Part shown: positions 24,345 to 31,614 of the stretch, in pieces
Layout: every line of letters starts with the position of its first letter
How positions within the stretch are numbered: the stretch's first letter is position 1
Assembly (NCBI GenBank): GCA_002351725.1
Contig: DEHD01000023.1
Span: forward strand, 71,389 to 117,637
Source: Prevotella sp. UBA2809
Lineage (GTDB): Bacteria > Bacteroidota > Bacteroidia > Bacteroidales > Bacteroidaceae
DNA length: 46,249 bases
Reading direction: 5' to 3'
The notes under the pieces: model-generated
Seen by the model: only the letters and a program-made list of their open reading frames with translations
Databases searched by the model: none
Told to the model about the DNA's origin: nothing
Program-made: the position numbers and the translations under genes

Positions 24345-24390
24345 TAAATTATTATATATTATAATATATAATAATTATATATAATATATA
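24345..24390. repeat. AT-only palindromic stretch (HU-1 locus)
   Basis: About 45 bp made almost only of A and T with nested TATAATATAT-type palindromes. It is flanked on both sides by inverted arrays of 8-bp GC-rich repeats. The design resembles a melting or unwinding element between binding sites. Confidence 0.8.
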
Positions 24391-24423
24391 GAGCTAAGTC
24401 GACGCGCATTCGATTTTCGAAAT

Positions 24424-24455
24424 GACGCGCTGACGCGCTGACGCGTGCCGCGCCA
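24424..24455 (+). repeat. Array C-right: four 8-bp repeats
   Basis: After AAAT: GACGCGCT, GACGCGCT, GACGCGTG, CCGCGCCA. A single further unit, GACGCGCA, stands at 24400-24407. Same consensus as array A (16158-16189) and the inverse of C-left. Confidence 0.85.
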
Positions 24456-24514
24456 TCAATACATTTCTCAATATTTTACATTTTAACAATTAAAACTTTT
24501 TGGAAATGAATTGT

Positions 24515-24528
24515 AAACAAGCTTGTTT
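24515..24528. promoter_or_regulatory. Palindrome AAACAAGCTTGTTT over the HU-1 -33 box
   Basis: A 14-bp perfect palindrome that includes the TTG (24523-24525) serving as the -33 element of the HU-1 promoter, so a protein bound here would block it. The same 14 bases occur at 41319-41332 in the invertible segment. Confidence 0.55.
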
Positions 24529-24553
24529 TGCATCTTATTTTTTTGTACCTTTG
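24523..24553 (+). promoter_or_regulatory. Promoter of the HU-1/smalltalk-1 cassette
   Basis: TTG at 24523-24525, a 20-nt spacer and TACCTTTG at 24546-24553. It leaves a leader of about 185 nt before the HU-1 ATG. The leader contains a 20-bp-period direct repeat (CTCCCACGAG at 24581, CTCGCCCACG at 24601) and a 28-codon open frame (24634-24720). Confidence 0.8.
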
Positions 24554-24744
24554 CAACGTCAATAAGGATAAAAATTTGCGCTCCCACGAGAGAATTTTTA
24601 CTCGCCCACGGGAAAACAATTTTTCTTAAGTGAATGGACGCAGATGACAATCCAAAATTGACGGCAGAAGGTAGAGGAAAGACGTCGCCAAAAACCCCAT
24701 GTCAGAGACAAAAAAAATAGTACAAACCATTAAAATCAAAGATT

Positions 24745-25266
24745 ATGGCACTGAAAGTAAAAGCAAAGGAACAGTATCAGAACATTGGAAAGTATGCGAA
24801 CACCTATCGCTACGTGATGATGCCGGAGCTCTACACAGCACTGGCTCAGGACAAGGTAATCAAGGAGGCAGCCCTCCGTAGTGGTGTGAGCCGAGGCGTG
24901 ATGCAGGCATGCTGGGATGCAGCCGGCGAGGTAATTAAAGCATGGGCAACCGAGGGCCACAGCGTGGCACTGCCAGGACTGGGCACCATGCGATTCGGTC
25001 TGCGCGCCAAGAGCGTAGAGAAGGTAGACGAGGTAAAGGCTGGCCTCATTACCAGCCGTCGAATCATCTTCACGCCCACTAGCGACCTGAAGGACGAGCT
25101 GGCCAACACCGCCGTTCAGATTACCTGTTTCGACCGCACAGGTAAGGAGGTGAAGCGTGTAACCAGCACCAGCGGCGAGGTGGAGGATCCTGAGAATGAG
25201 AACCAGAACAGCAATGGTGGTTCATCATCAACACCAACAGGTGACGTCCCTGGCGAGGGAGATTAA
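24745..25266 (+). CDS. HU-like DNA-binding protein with Gly-rich tail (copy 1)
   Basis: 173 residues. About 1-125 match the HU/IHF-like fold of the Bacteroidetes 'HU fused to wHTH, Ig or Gly-rich' group: a helical N-terminus (MMPELYTALAQDKVIKEAAL), then SVALPGLGTMRFGLRAKSV and a strand arm. The tail (about 140-173) is Asn/Gly/Ser-rich and ends in GDVPGEGD, identical to the tail end of copy 2, although the HU domains themselves differ greatly. Probably a nucleoid or element-specific DNA-architecture protein. A hairpin begins at its stop codon, and a 33-aa peptide gene follows 62 bp later. Confidence 0.85.
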   Translation: MALKVKAKEQYQNIGKYANTYRYVMMPELYTALAQDKVIKEAALRSGVSRGVMQACWDAAGEVIKAWATEGHSVALPGLGTMRFGLRAKSVEKVDEVKAGLITSRRIIFTPTSDLKDELANTAVQITCFDRTGKEVKRVTSTSGEVEDPENENQNSNGGSSSTPTGDVPGEGD

Positions 25267-25294
25267 GCGATGGGGGCTAAGGCCCCACCCGCTT
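25265..25294 (+). ncRNA. Conserved two-helix hairpin after HU-1
   Basis: The outer stem AAGCG (25265-25269) / CGCTT (25290-25294) encloses the inner stem GGGGC (25273-25277) / GCCCC (25282-25286) with loop TAAG. It starts inside the TAA stop. The same structure, at the same position, follows HU-2 with loop TTCG. No T-run follows, so it is not a classic terminator; it probably stabilises the HU message or controls the downstream peptide gene. Confidence 0.7.
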
Positions 25295-25328
25295 TACATG
25301 AAACATGAAACATTAAAAGATTAATACC

Positions 25329-25430
25329 ATGACAAAGAAAGAAACAGCAAAGTTTATCGTGCAGCTGATTGCTTCGATAGCATCAGCTATTCTAACAGCC
25401 CTCGGAGCTACAAGCTGCATGGGCGCGTAG
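25329..25430 (+). CDS. 33-aa 'smalltalk'-like hydrophobic peptide (copy 1)
   Basis: 33 residues starting MTKKETAKFIVQLIASIASA and ending LTALGATSCMGA. A charged N-terminus is followed by one membrane-spanning-like Ala/Ile-rich segment and a Cys near the end. From memory, NCBI calls this very small Bacteroidales family 'smalltalk protein' and notes it beside cell-wall amidases; its function is unknown. The residual TSCMGA resembles a lipobox region but is only 4 residues from the end. Copy 2 at 32417 has the same length and about 85% of the same residues. It follows HU-1 and a hairpin. Confidence 0.85.
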   Translation: MTKKETAKFIVQLIASIASAILTALGATSCMGA

Positions 25431-25484
25431 AAAACGCTCTTTCGGGACTGAGAAGCCCTGCATTAAAGCCAAAGGCCTGCACTT

Positions 25485-25500
25485 GAGGGGTGCGCCCCTC
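25485..25500. other. GC-rich hairpin
   Basis: GAGGGG (25485-25490) / CCCCTC (25495-25500) with a 4-nt loop, no T-run. Possibly part of the 3' untranslated region of the cassette. Confidence 0.5.
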
Positions 25501-25560
25501 ATACTGCAGCGAGGCGCTTTCAAATAGAAGTTCTTTTTCATTCATTTTTGAAGTCTTTAC

Positions 25561-25599
25561 CCCTTAAGCCTGCAGTGAATGCTCGCTTGAGGGTTTTTT
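25561..25599 (+). terminator. Terminator of the HU-1/smalltalk-1 cassette
   Basis: CCCTTAAG (25561-25568) pairs with CTTGAGGG (25586-25593), one T-G wobble, followed by six T. Confidence 0.75.
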
Positions 25600-25685
25600 C
25601 GTTGAAAAACAATAATAAAAACCAATTATTTCTCTATTATATTACATTTTTCCATTTAAATGATACAACTTTGGTGGATTTTTTA

Positions 25686-25693
25686 TATATTTG
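25686..25693 (+). promoter_or_regulatory. -7 element of the LRR protein gene
   Basis: TATATTTG, 36 bp before the ATG at 25729. The -33 box is not clear. Confidence 0.5.
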
Positions 25694-25728
25694 CCCCAAC
25701 ATTACATAACTTAAAACATATTTGATTC

Positions 25729-27105
25729 ATGAAAAAGTCTATTATCTTAGCATTAACCTTATTGACTATTACTGTAATTAATGCATTTGCATACGATTTT
25801 CAGGTAGATAATCTATGCTATACCATTCTTTCTCCAGATGACAAAACGGTATCTGTAGAGGCAGCAGAGGAAAAGCCAACAGGCGATGTTGTCATTCCCT
25901 CAACAGTTAGCTACAATGGAGTGGATTTTAAAGTTATAAGGATTGCTGATAATGGTTTTGAGAAGTGTTATGATATAACAACACTTACCATTCCTCATAC
26001 AATGACTCATATTGGATATTTGGGGCTCGGATGGATGCATGGATTGGAGACAATTGTCTTTGATAATCCTCAAAATATGACCATAGGGAGTTATGCTTTC
26101 GACTATGATTGGAGATCGTTTTCTAAGGTAAAGATTATAAATTGTGATGAAACCAGCCTAATCAACCAAGGACTAAACTTGGTTACCTCATTACCAGTTC
26201 ACGAATTGTATATAAACGATAAAAGAGTAGAAGATTATATTGTACCAGACGGAACTGAAATCATGGGAACTCTTTTTTCAAATTGCAATACGTTAAGAAT
26301 ATTAGAGCTTCCAAATACTGTTAAAAAAATATCTAGCAATGCTGCTTCTGGTTGTAATTCATTAACTACGGTTACTTTATCATCCAGTTTGGAAAGTATT
26401 GACTATAACGCGTTCGCTGATTGTTCAGAACTTCGTACTATTTATTTAAAAGCAGCAACACCACCATTGCTTGACAAATCGTCATTTGCAAATGGTTGTT
26501 ACATGTTTGCCACCCTTTATGTTCCTAAAGGTACACTTTCGGACTATAAGAATGCAGAGGTCTGGAAAGATTTTGTTAATATTGAAGAAAAAGAATATTC
26601 TGATGCGCCTGTAGAGCCCAAGAGCAAATGTTCAACTCCAGTTATTTATTACGAAAAAGGTAAAATATCATTCTCATGCGAGACAGAAGGAGCTGAGTTT
26701 GTTAGCGAAATAAGCAGCACAGACATTGGAGCATATACTACATCTGAAATCTATGTTTCAGCTGTTTATTATATAAGTGTTTATGCTAAAGCACAAGGCT
26801 ATGATAACTCAGAAATGACTACCGCTACTCTTTGCTGGATAGATGCTGATCCTCAAACAGAAGGAATTTCGGATGGCATCGCAAAAGTTAGAGCCAACCC
26901 TGTTCTAATCCAGAGTTGCGGCAATGTGATAAGTGTCTGTGGTGCGGAAATTGGTTCGCCAATTAGCGTTTTTGATGTATCTGGAAAGGAAGTTGGTTCT
27001 GCGACAGTTTCTTCTGAGACTACATACATTAATACAAATCTTACTAGAGGCCAGATCGGAATTATTAAAATTGGAGAGAAGTCTGTGAAGTTTATCATGA
27101 AATAA
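25729..27105 (+). CDS. BspA-type leucine-rich-repeat surface protein
   Basis: 458 residues. Signal peptide MKKSIILALTLLTITVINAFA. Residues 60-275 hold BspA/TpLRR-type repeats of about 23 residues (IRIADNGFEKCYDITTLTIP, ILELPNTVKKISSNAASGCN, YNAFADCSELRTIYL), then a chitobiase/FN3-like module (about 300-375). The last 80 residues (ISDGIAKVRANPVLI ... FDVSGKEVG ... GIIKIGEKSVKFIMK) resemble a type IX secretion C-terminal sorting domain. Probably exported to the cell surface, where such proteins bind host or diet polymers. The base composition is more AT-rich than the neighbours, suggesting recent transfer or relaxed expression. Confidence 0.88.
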   Translation: MKKSIILALTLLTITVINAFAYDFQVDNLCYTILSPDDKTVSVEAAEEKPTGDVVIPSTVSYNGVDFKVIRIADNGFEKCYDITTLTIPHTMTHIGYLGLGWMHGLETIVFDNPQNMTIGSYAFDYDWRSFSKVKIINCDETSLINQGLNLVTSLPVHELYINDKRVEDYIVPDGTEIMGTLFSNCNTLRILELPNTVKKISSNAASGCNSLTTVTLSSSLESIDYNAFADCSELRTIYLKAATPPLLDKSSFANGCYMFATLYVPKGTLSDYKNAEVWKDFVNIEEKEYSDAPVEPKSKCSTPVIYYEKGKISFSCETEGAEFVSEISSTDIGAYTTSEIYVSAVYYISVYAKAQGYDNSEMTTATLCWIDADPQTEGISDGIAKVRANPVLIQSCGNVISVCGAEIGSPISVFDVSGKEVGSATVSSETTYINTNLTRGQIGIIKIGEKSVKFIMK

Positions 27106-27136
27106 GACAGTGTAATTAGCAGATTATAAAATAAAA

Positions 27137-27161
27137 AAGGCCTATCATCACGATAGGCCTT
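27137..27161 (-). terminator. Terminator between LRR gene and Fic gene
   Basis: Perfect 10-bp stem AAGGCCTATC (27137-27146) / GATAGGCCTT (27152-27161), loop 5 nt. The A-run before it gives a T-rich tail on the - strand, and the stem may also stop + strand transcripts of the LRR gene. Confidence 0.75.
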
Positions 27162-27297
27162 GATTCGTAAGTAACTAAACAATATACTAATATAACATTG
27201 GCTAAATTATCTGGATGCAAAGGTAAAGGGATTTTTTCGTAGTTGCAATACCTAAAAGATGGGATTTCTTGATTTTGAAATTCCATTTTGGAATATC

Positions 27298-27314
27298 AAG
27301 TTTGGATTGGGGCA
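27298..27314 (+). repeat. 17-bp direct repeat, left of the Fic gene
   Basis: AAGTTTGGATTGGGGCA, repeated exactly at 28468-28484. The two copies bracket the Fic gene and its promoter. Confidence 0.85.
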
Positions 27315-27341
27315 AGAAAAAAGCCCTAATACATTATTGTA

Positions 27342-28397
27342 TCATGGCTGGATGGGGGTTCTGCTATATGTTCTGTTCTTGTTACCGCCATGCGGCTCCA
27401 GATAGCCATACTCGGAAAGTTGGCGTAGATAGCGCTTAGTGGTGGTGGTATTAAAGCCGAAGTGGGCGACAATCTGTTCTGTGGTAAATTCTCCCTTATC
27501 GGCCACAAATTCCAAAATATCGACCATTTTCTCGGCCAAAGACGGTTTTATCGACCATTTATCGACCATTTTCTGCTTCAGATCCTGTTTATCGACCATT
27601 TTCTCTGATATAGAATCAATATAATGGTCGATATCAACCTTCAGGTGCTGGCAATGAAGGCGGGTCATGCAATCAAGGAATATGTTGATATCTTCCTGCT
27701 CGCGGGTATCAATCAGCGCTTGGATGTACTCGGCCTTGTCTTCTTTCAGAACCTTTGTCGGAAGTACATCGAACTCCATCTGTAGCAAGTTCATAAGAAG
27801 TCGGCAGGTGCGCCCATTACCATCTGCCCAAGGATGTATGGTAACTAATTCGAAGTGAGCCCAGAAGCTAAGTTCGTAAATGGCGGCAATATCGTTGGCA
27901 TCGATGGCCTTTCGCCTGCGATTAAGCTCTTCACAGAAAGCAGCGAGCCGTGCAGGAACTTTCAGGTACGACATATATGACTTACCACCAAGACCTGCAG
28001 TGACATTCAGTTTGCGAAGTTCACCCTTGGCAGCAGAGAAATCACCTCCTGCAGCATGATACTCAGAGCCTGTGCGTGCCATCACTTTAGAGGCCAAAAG
28101 AACAAGCCAGTCGACAGTGATATCATGATGCAGCTTAATCCATTGTATGCCATAGTCGTAGGCCGCTTTTAGGTCAAGGTTCATCATCTGTTCCATCATG
28201 GTACGTTTACTGCTGGTGATGCCTTCATCAAACAGAAGTTGAGCCTCCACCTCTGTCACTGTTGAACCTTCGATAGCGGTAGAGTGAGAAATTATGGAAT
28301 ACAGATAGAACTTCTGGTAGTCTATCTGCTCCGATATGCCCAGCTCTTTGTGCTGCTGCAGTAATCGCAATAATATATTCCTATTCTCTTGTGTCAT
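27342..28397 (-). CDS. Fic-domain protein with C-terminal winged helix
   Basis: 351 residues. The Fic motif HPWADGNGRTCR (188-199) contains the catalytic His, so AMP transfer to a target hydroxyl is expected. STAIEG (39-44) matches the inhibitory-helix motif placed N-terminally (class II). Residues 295-345 form a winged-helix-like DNA-binding domain (FTTEQIVAHFGFNTTTTKRY). The linker has KMVDK at 266 and 276 and KMVD at 290, from a DNA repeat ATGGTCGATAAA; one further copy is read in another frame (KWSIK). Such Fic-wHTH proteins may auto-regulate. It is a single-gene unit with its own promoter, flanked by direct repeats. Confidence 0.93.
   Translation of the reverse strand: MTQENRNILLRLLQQHKELGISEQIDYQKFYLYSIISHSTAIEGSTVTEVEAQLLFDEGITSSKRTMMEQMMNLDLKAAYDYGIQWIKLHHDITVDWLVLLASKVMARTGSEYHAAGGDFSAAKGELRKLNVTAGLGGKSYMSYLKVPARLAAFCEELNRRRKAIDANDIAAIYELSFWAHFELVTIHPWADGNGRTCRLLMNLLQMEFDVLPTKVLKEDKAEYIQALIDTREQEDINIFLDCMTRLHCQHLKVDIDHYIDSISEKMVDKQDLKQKMVDKWSIKPSLAEKMVDILEFVADKGEFTTEQIVAHFGFNTTTTKRYLRQLSEYGYLEPHGGNKNRTYSRTPIQP
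27520..27631 (-). repeat. Repeated TCGACCAT units in the Fic linker
   Basis: TCGACCAT at 27520, 27551, 27562 and 27592, plus the inverse ATGGTCGA at 27624. The 27551 and 27562 copies are 11 bp apart, so they fall in different reading frames, which indicates expansion at DNA level. Confidence 0.75.
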
Positions 28398-28423
28398 ATT
28401 TGCAAGGTTTACCTAACTTCGTG

Positions 28424-28453
28424 CAAAGATACAAAAAGTTTTTGGAATTACAA
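28424..28453 (-). promoter_or_regulatory. Promoter of the Fic gene
   Basis: On the - strand: TTG (28453-28451), 19-nt spacer, TATCTTTG (28431-28424), 26 bp before the ATG. Confidence 0.75.
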
Positions 28454-28467
28454 GCGGAATGAAAGAA

Positions 28468-28484
28468 AAGTTTGGATTGGGGCA
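28468..28484 (+). repeat. 17-bp direct repeat, right of the Fic gene
   Basis: Exact second copy of AAGTTTGGATTGGGGCA (first copy 27298-27314), 1,170 bp apart. Confidence 0.85.
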
Positions 28485-28490
28485 TTAAGC

Positions 28491-28523
28491 AAGAGGCTCG
28501 CAGTGATTGCGCGCCTCTTTTCT
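28491..28523 (+). terminator. Orphan terminator
   Basis: AAGAGGC-t-CGCA / TGCG-c-GCCTCTT stem with a short loop, then TTTTC on the + strand. The nearest upstream + strand gene is the LRR gene more than 1.3 kb away, so it has no obvious client. Confidence 0.6.
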
Positions 28524-28649
28524 TATTACAAAATGTTTTTCGGCAAAATGTCTTTCTACCGTTTACAGAGTCAATAGTTATAGAGTCACAAGCTGATGTA
28601 AAAGGAGGTTAAAAAACAAAAAGCACTCGGTCATTCGACATAAAATGAC

Positions 28650-28657
28650 TACCTTTG
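28650..28657 (+). promoter_or_regulatory. -7 element of the AspT-type permease gene
   Basis: TACCTTTG, 19 bp before the ATG at 28677. The position where -33 should be reads TCGG, a weak match. Confidence 0.6.
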
Positions 28658-28676
28658 TAGCCAAATCGTGTGAGAC

Positions 28677-30347
28677 ATGGAGTGGATAAACAATCTGCTT
28701 TTTAATCCATCGGCTATGCAGACCGTAGTGGTACTGTCGCTGATTTGTGCCTTGGGGCTTGCCTTGGGCAAGATTCGGGTCATGGGTATAAGCCTTGGCG
28801 TGGCATTCGTATTTTTTGTTGGTATCCTAGCAGGTCATTTCGGTTTTGAAGTAGATTCCAGGATGCTTGACTATGCCCAAAATTTCGGTTTGATTCTGTT
28901 TGTCTATTGTCTCGGCCTGAGCGTGGGTCCCGGTTTCTTCGGTTCGCTGGCCCACGAGGGTGTTACACTCAACCTGTGGGGGCTGGCCGTCATTCTCATC
29001 GGCACGGCGATGGCAGTCTGTCTCTGTCCGCTTACAGGCATCAGTATGCCTGACATGGCGGGACTGCTCTGTGGAGCTACCACCAATACACCTGCACTGG
29101 GTGCTGCCCAGCAGACACTGTCACAGCTGGGCATCCCCCACAGTGGGGCGGCCCTCGGTTGTGCCGTCACCTATCCGTTGGGTGTGGTAGGTGTCATCCT
29201 CGCCATCCTGTTTATGCGCAAATTTTTCGTACGCCCTGCCGACCTGATGCCCAGAAGTATCAGTGAAGAGAACGAGACCTACATTGCCCGGTTCAACGTG
29301 GTTAATCCCGCCATCGTTGGCAAGAGTCTGGAAGAGATTGCGACGATGACTCACTTGCGGTTTATCATCTCGCGTATCTGGCGCGGTGACGAAGTCATCG
29401 TGCCCAAGTCGACAACCCAACTACAGTTGGACGACCGCCTAATGGTAGTCACCAAAAAGGAAGATGCCTCAATGCTCGAAATCCTAATAGGCCTGCATGT
29501 GGAAGAGCCGGAAGACTGGAACAGCGAGAAGGTGGACTGGAATGCACTCGATAACAAGATGGAGAGCCGCGTGGTAGTGCTCACCAAACCGATACTCAAC
29601 GGCAGGCGACTTGGCAGTCTGAAGATACGCCACACTTACCGTGTCAACATTAGCCGTATCACACGTGGTGACATCAAGTTGCTGGCCACGCCAGACCTGC
29701 GGTTGCAGTATGGTGACCGTCTTCACATCGTGGGTGACCCCAAGTCCGTCGATGCCGTTGAGGCTTTCTTCGGCAACAGCGTTCAGAGCCTAAACGAGCC
29801 CAACCTGGCCGCTATTTTCATTGGCATCATCCTCGGACTTGCCCTGGGCAGTCTCCCGCTCCAGTTGCCTGGCATGAGCATTCCGGTCAGGCTGGGCATC
29901 GCAGGAGGCCCCATCGTGGTAGGTATCATCGTGGGAGCTTTTGGGCCGCGGTTTCACCTCATCACCTACACTACCCGCAGTGCCTCGCTGATGCTCCGTA
30001 AGTTGGGGCTCTCGCTCTATCTGGCCTCTCTTGGTCTGGATAGTGGCGCACAGTTTTTCGAGACGGTCATAAGACCAGAAGGTATCCTCTGGATTTGCAT
30101 AGGCTTTGCACTCACTGTTGTGCCTGTGCTATTGGTGGGCATGGCTGCCCTGCGGAGCCACAAGTTCGACTACGGCACCATCTGCGGCATCCTTAGCGGA
30201 AGTATGGCCAATCCGATGGCTTTGGCATATGTCAACGACACCATTGAGGGCGACAGTCCTTCCGTCAGTTATGCCACGGTCTATCCTTTGGGCATGTTCG
30301 CCAGAGTTATTCTCGTGCAGATGTTACTTATGATTGCGGGCGGCTGA
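28677..30347 (+). CDS. AspT/YidE/YbjL-type permease with two RCK_C domains
   Basis: 556 residues. Two related membrane halves (about 5-185 and 375-556, each with conserved Gly-rich repeats such as ALGLALGKIRVMG and GCAVTYPLGVVGVI) flank two cytosolic TrkA-C/RCK_C domains (about 205-290 and 295-375). This layout defines the aspartate:alanine antiporter family. The native substrate cannot be read; a dicarboxylate or amino-acid exchange is the usual role. It ends 1 bp from a convergent glutaminase gene, so an amino-acid (glutamate/GABA-type) link is plausible but inferred. Confidence 0.92.
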   Translation: MEWINNLLFNPSAMQTVVVLSLICALGLALGKIRVMGISLGVAFVFFVGILAGHFGFEVDSRMLDYAQNFGLILFVYCLGLSVGPGFFGSLAHEGVTLNLWGLAVILIGTAMAVCLCPLTGISMPDMAGLLCGATTNTPALGAAQQTLSQLGIPHSGAALGCAVTYPLGVVGVILAILFMRKFFVRPADLMPRSISEENETYIARFNVVNPAIVGKSLEEIATMTHLRFIISRIWRGDEVIVPKSTTQLQLDDRLMVVTKKEDASMLEILIGLHVEEPEDWNSEKVDWNALDNKMESRVVVLTKPILNGRRLGSLKIRHTYRVNISRITRGDIKLLATPDLRLQYGDRLHIVGDPKSVDAVEAFFGNSVQSLNEPNLAAIFIGIILGLALGSLPLQLPGMSIPVRLGIAGGPIVVGIIVGAFGPRFHLITYTTRSASLMLRKLGLSLYLASLGLDSGAQFFETVIRPEGILWICIGFALTVVPVLLVGMAALRSHKFDYGTICGILSGSMANPMALAYVNDTIEGDSPSVSYATVYPLGMFARVILVQMLLMIAGG

Positions 30348-30348
30348 A

Positions 30349-31266
30349 TTAAAAGATAGACTCTTCGGTCTCAGAGGTCAGCAGTTCCAGTGCCTTCATG
30401 CCCATGACGGAGTTACCCTTTATGTTAAGCCGGGGGCTCCAGGTGGCTACGGCATAGTGCAGCGGATGGATGGCCGCTATGCCGCCTCCCACGCCGCTCT
30501 TGCCCGGCAAGCCTACGCGATAAGAGAATTCTCCGGCTTCGTCATAGAATCCGCAGGTCTGCATGATGGCATTTATGCGTTTCACCTGCGACGAGGTGAG
30601 CGACACGCCGCCATAGTTGAATGGTTGCCGATGGTTGGCAAAGGGCAGGAAGGCGTGGGCCAACTCGTGGCACGACATCTCTACGGAGCACATCAGGAAG
30701 TAGAATTCTAGTACACGGGTAATGTCACCCCGAATGTTGCCGTGGTATTTCAGCAGGTTGGCAATGGCTGCGTTCAGGTAGCCGCAACTTTGTTCACTCT
30801 GTGCCACACGGCGGTTGAACCCCACGGTGCTGCTGCCACTGAGGCTCCTGACAAAGGTCAGAAACTGTTCCTCGGGGCGGCTCAGCGTAGAGAGCAGCAC
30901 GTCGGCCATGACGATAGCACCGGCGTTGATGAACGGATTGCGGGGAATGCCGTGTTCATATTCCAGCTGTACCAGCGAATTGAACGCATTACCGGAAGGC
31001 TCCTTACCCATGCGCTGCCACAGGCGGTCAGCCTCCTGGCTGAGGCACATGGCTAGGGCAAACACCTTGCTGATGCTCTGCAGCGAGAAGCGGGTGCGCG
31101 TGTTGCCTTGCTCGTAGACATTCCCGTCGAGCGTCAGCAGGCACAGGCCAAACTGATTGGCATCTACTTCTGCCAGCACGGGAATATAGTCAGCCTGCCT
31201 CCCTTCATTGGCGAAGGGCAGGCAGGCTGTGTACACCTTATCTATAATCTGTCCGTAGTCCATCAC
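30349..31266 (-). CDS. glsA: Glutaminase (serine-dependent, GlsA type)
   Basis: Hydrolyses glutamine to glutamate and ammonia. At 305 residues it is the usual length. The beta-lactamase-like nucleophile motif is S64-I-S-K67 (RFSLQSISKVFALAM). Other family segments are NAFNSLVQLEYEHGIPRNPFINAGAI, YLNAAIANLLKYHGNI and SGVGGGIAAIHP. Ammonia release can buffer acid, and in gut bacteria GlsA genes often neighbour amino-acid antiporters, matching the permease encoded next door. The two genes converge with a 1-bp gap, so their transcripts probably overlap. Confidence 0.95.
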   Translation of the reverse strand: MMDYGQIIDKVYTACLPFANEGRQADYIPVLAEVDANQFGLCLLTLDGNVYEQGNTRTRFSLQSISKVFALAMCLSQEADRLWQRMGKEPSGNAFNSLVQLEYEHGIPRNPFINAGAIVMADVLLSTLSRPEEQFLTFVRSLSGSSTVGFNRRVAQSEQSCGYLNAAIANLLKYHGNIRGDITRVLEFYFLMCSVEMSCHELAHAFLPFANHRQPFNYGGVSLTSSQVKRINAIMQTCGFYDEAGEFSYRVGLPGKSGVGGGIAAIHPLHYAVATWSPRLNIKGNSVMGMKALELLTSETEESIF

Positions 31267-31287
31267 TTAAAATCATCAATGACATGG

Positions 31288-31295
31288 CAAAGGTA
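31288..31295 (-). promoter_or_regulatory. -7 element of the glutaminase gene
   Basis: TACCTTTG on the - strand, 22 bp before the ATG. No clear -33. Confidence 0.55.
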
Positions 31296-31383
31296 CAACA
31301 AAAATCTGAGAAAATCAGCGCTTTTGGCAGAATATTTTTCGTTTTGGACAGATTTGACCGTATTCTGTCCTCTTTAAGTGCAG

Positions 31384-31410
31384 GCATAACATGCATAACA
31401 TGCATAACAT
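31384..31410 (+). repeat. Array D-left: three 9-bp GCATAACAT repeats
   Basis: Three exact tandem copies of GCATAACAT. The inverse occurs at 31563-31588 across an AT-rich palindromic stretch. Confidence 0.9.
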
Positions 31411-31460
31411 CTGCAAAATGAGAAGTAACTAATTGGAGCAACAAGTGCGGCGGAGTAGAG

Positions 31461-31524
31461 AATTATATTAATATATTATATATTAAATATTATATATATT
31501 ATAATATATATAATATCATAATAC
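31461..31524. repeat. AT-only palindromic stretch (HU-2 locus)
   Basis: About 60 bp of nearly pure A/T with nested TATTATATAT palindromes, lying between inverted 9-bp repeat arrays. Same arrangement as 24345-24390 at the HU-1 locus. Confidence 0.8.
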
Positions 31525-31562
31525 GCCCTTACAGCCCAAAATATGCACATTCGAGTACGGTC

Positions 31563-31588
31563 ATGTTATGCATGTTATGTTGTTATGC
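31563..31588 (-). repeat. Array D-right: inverted GCATAACAT repeats
   Basis: ATGTTATGC, ATGTTATGT and a third partly overlapping TTGTTATGC, the reverse complement of array D-left. Confidence 0.85.
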
Positions 31589-31614
31589 TCTCCACGCGGC
31601 GGCACTTCGTTGCC

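Larger units (their letters stand above)
23989..24744. other. Long intergenic region with repeat arrays (HU-1 upstream)
   Basis: 756 bp between the nuclease operon and HU-1. In order it holds the broken small frame (24061-24184), a - strand promoter element, array C-left, the AT-rich palindrome, array C-right, the palindrome/promoter of HU-1 and a long leader. It carries no other protein gene that I can support. Confidence 0.7.

Noticed and set aside
24266..24455. CRISPR array
   Set aside because: Units are 8 bp and contiguous, with no spacers of 25-40 bp and no cas genes anywhere in the window.
16199..24455. A complete integrative element with identified ends
   Set aside because: No integrase, relaxase, transposase or tRNA-adjacent attachment site is seen; the repeat arrays alone do not prove borders, so the region is described only as mosaic.
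24699..24881. A 60-codon frame overlapping the HU-1 start
   Set aside because: It runs out of frame through the HU-1 gene and its product has no family likeness beyond the overlap.
25338..25430. Smalltalk-like peptides as lipoproteins because of the terminal TSC
   Set aside because: The Cys is four residues from the end, leaving no mature protein after cleavage.
27271..27300. IS-like terminal inverted repeats near the Fic gene
   Set aside because: The local AATTCCA/TGGAAT similarity is short and imperfect, and there is no transposase; only the 17-bp direct repeat is solid.
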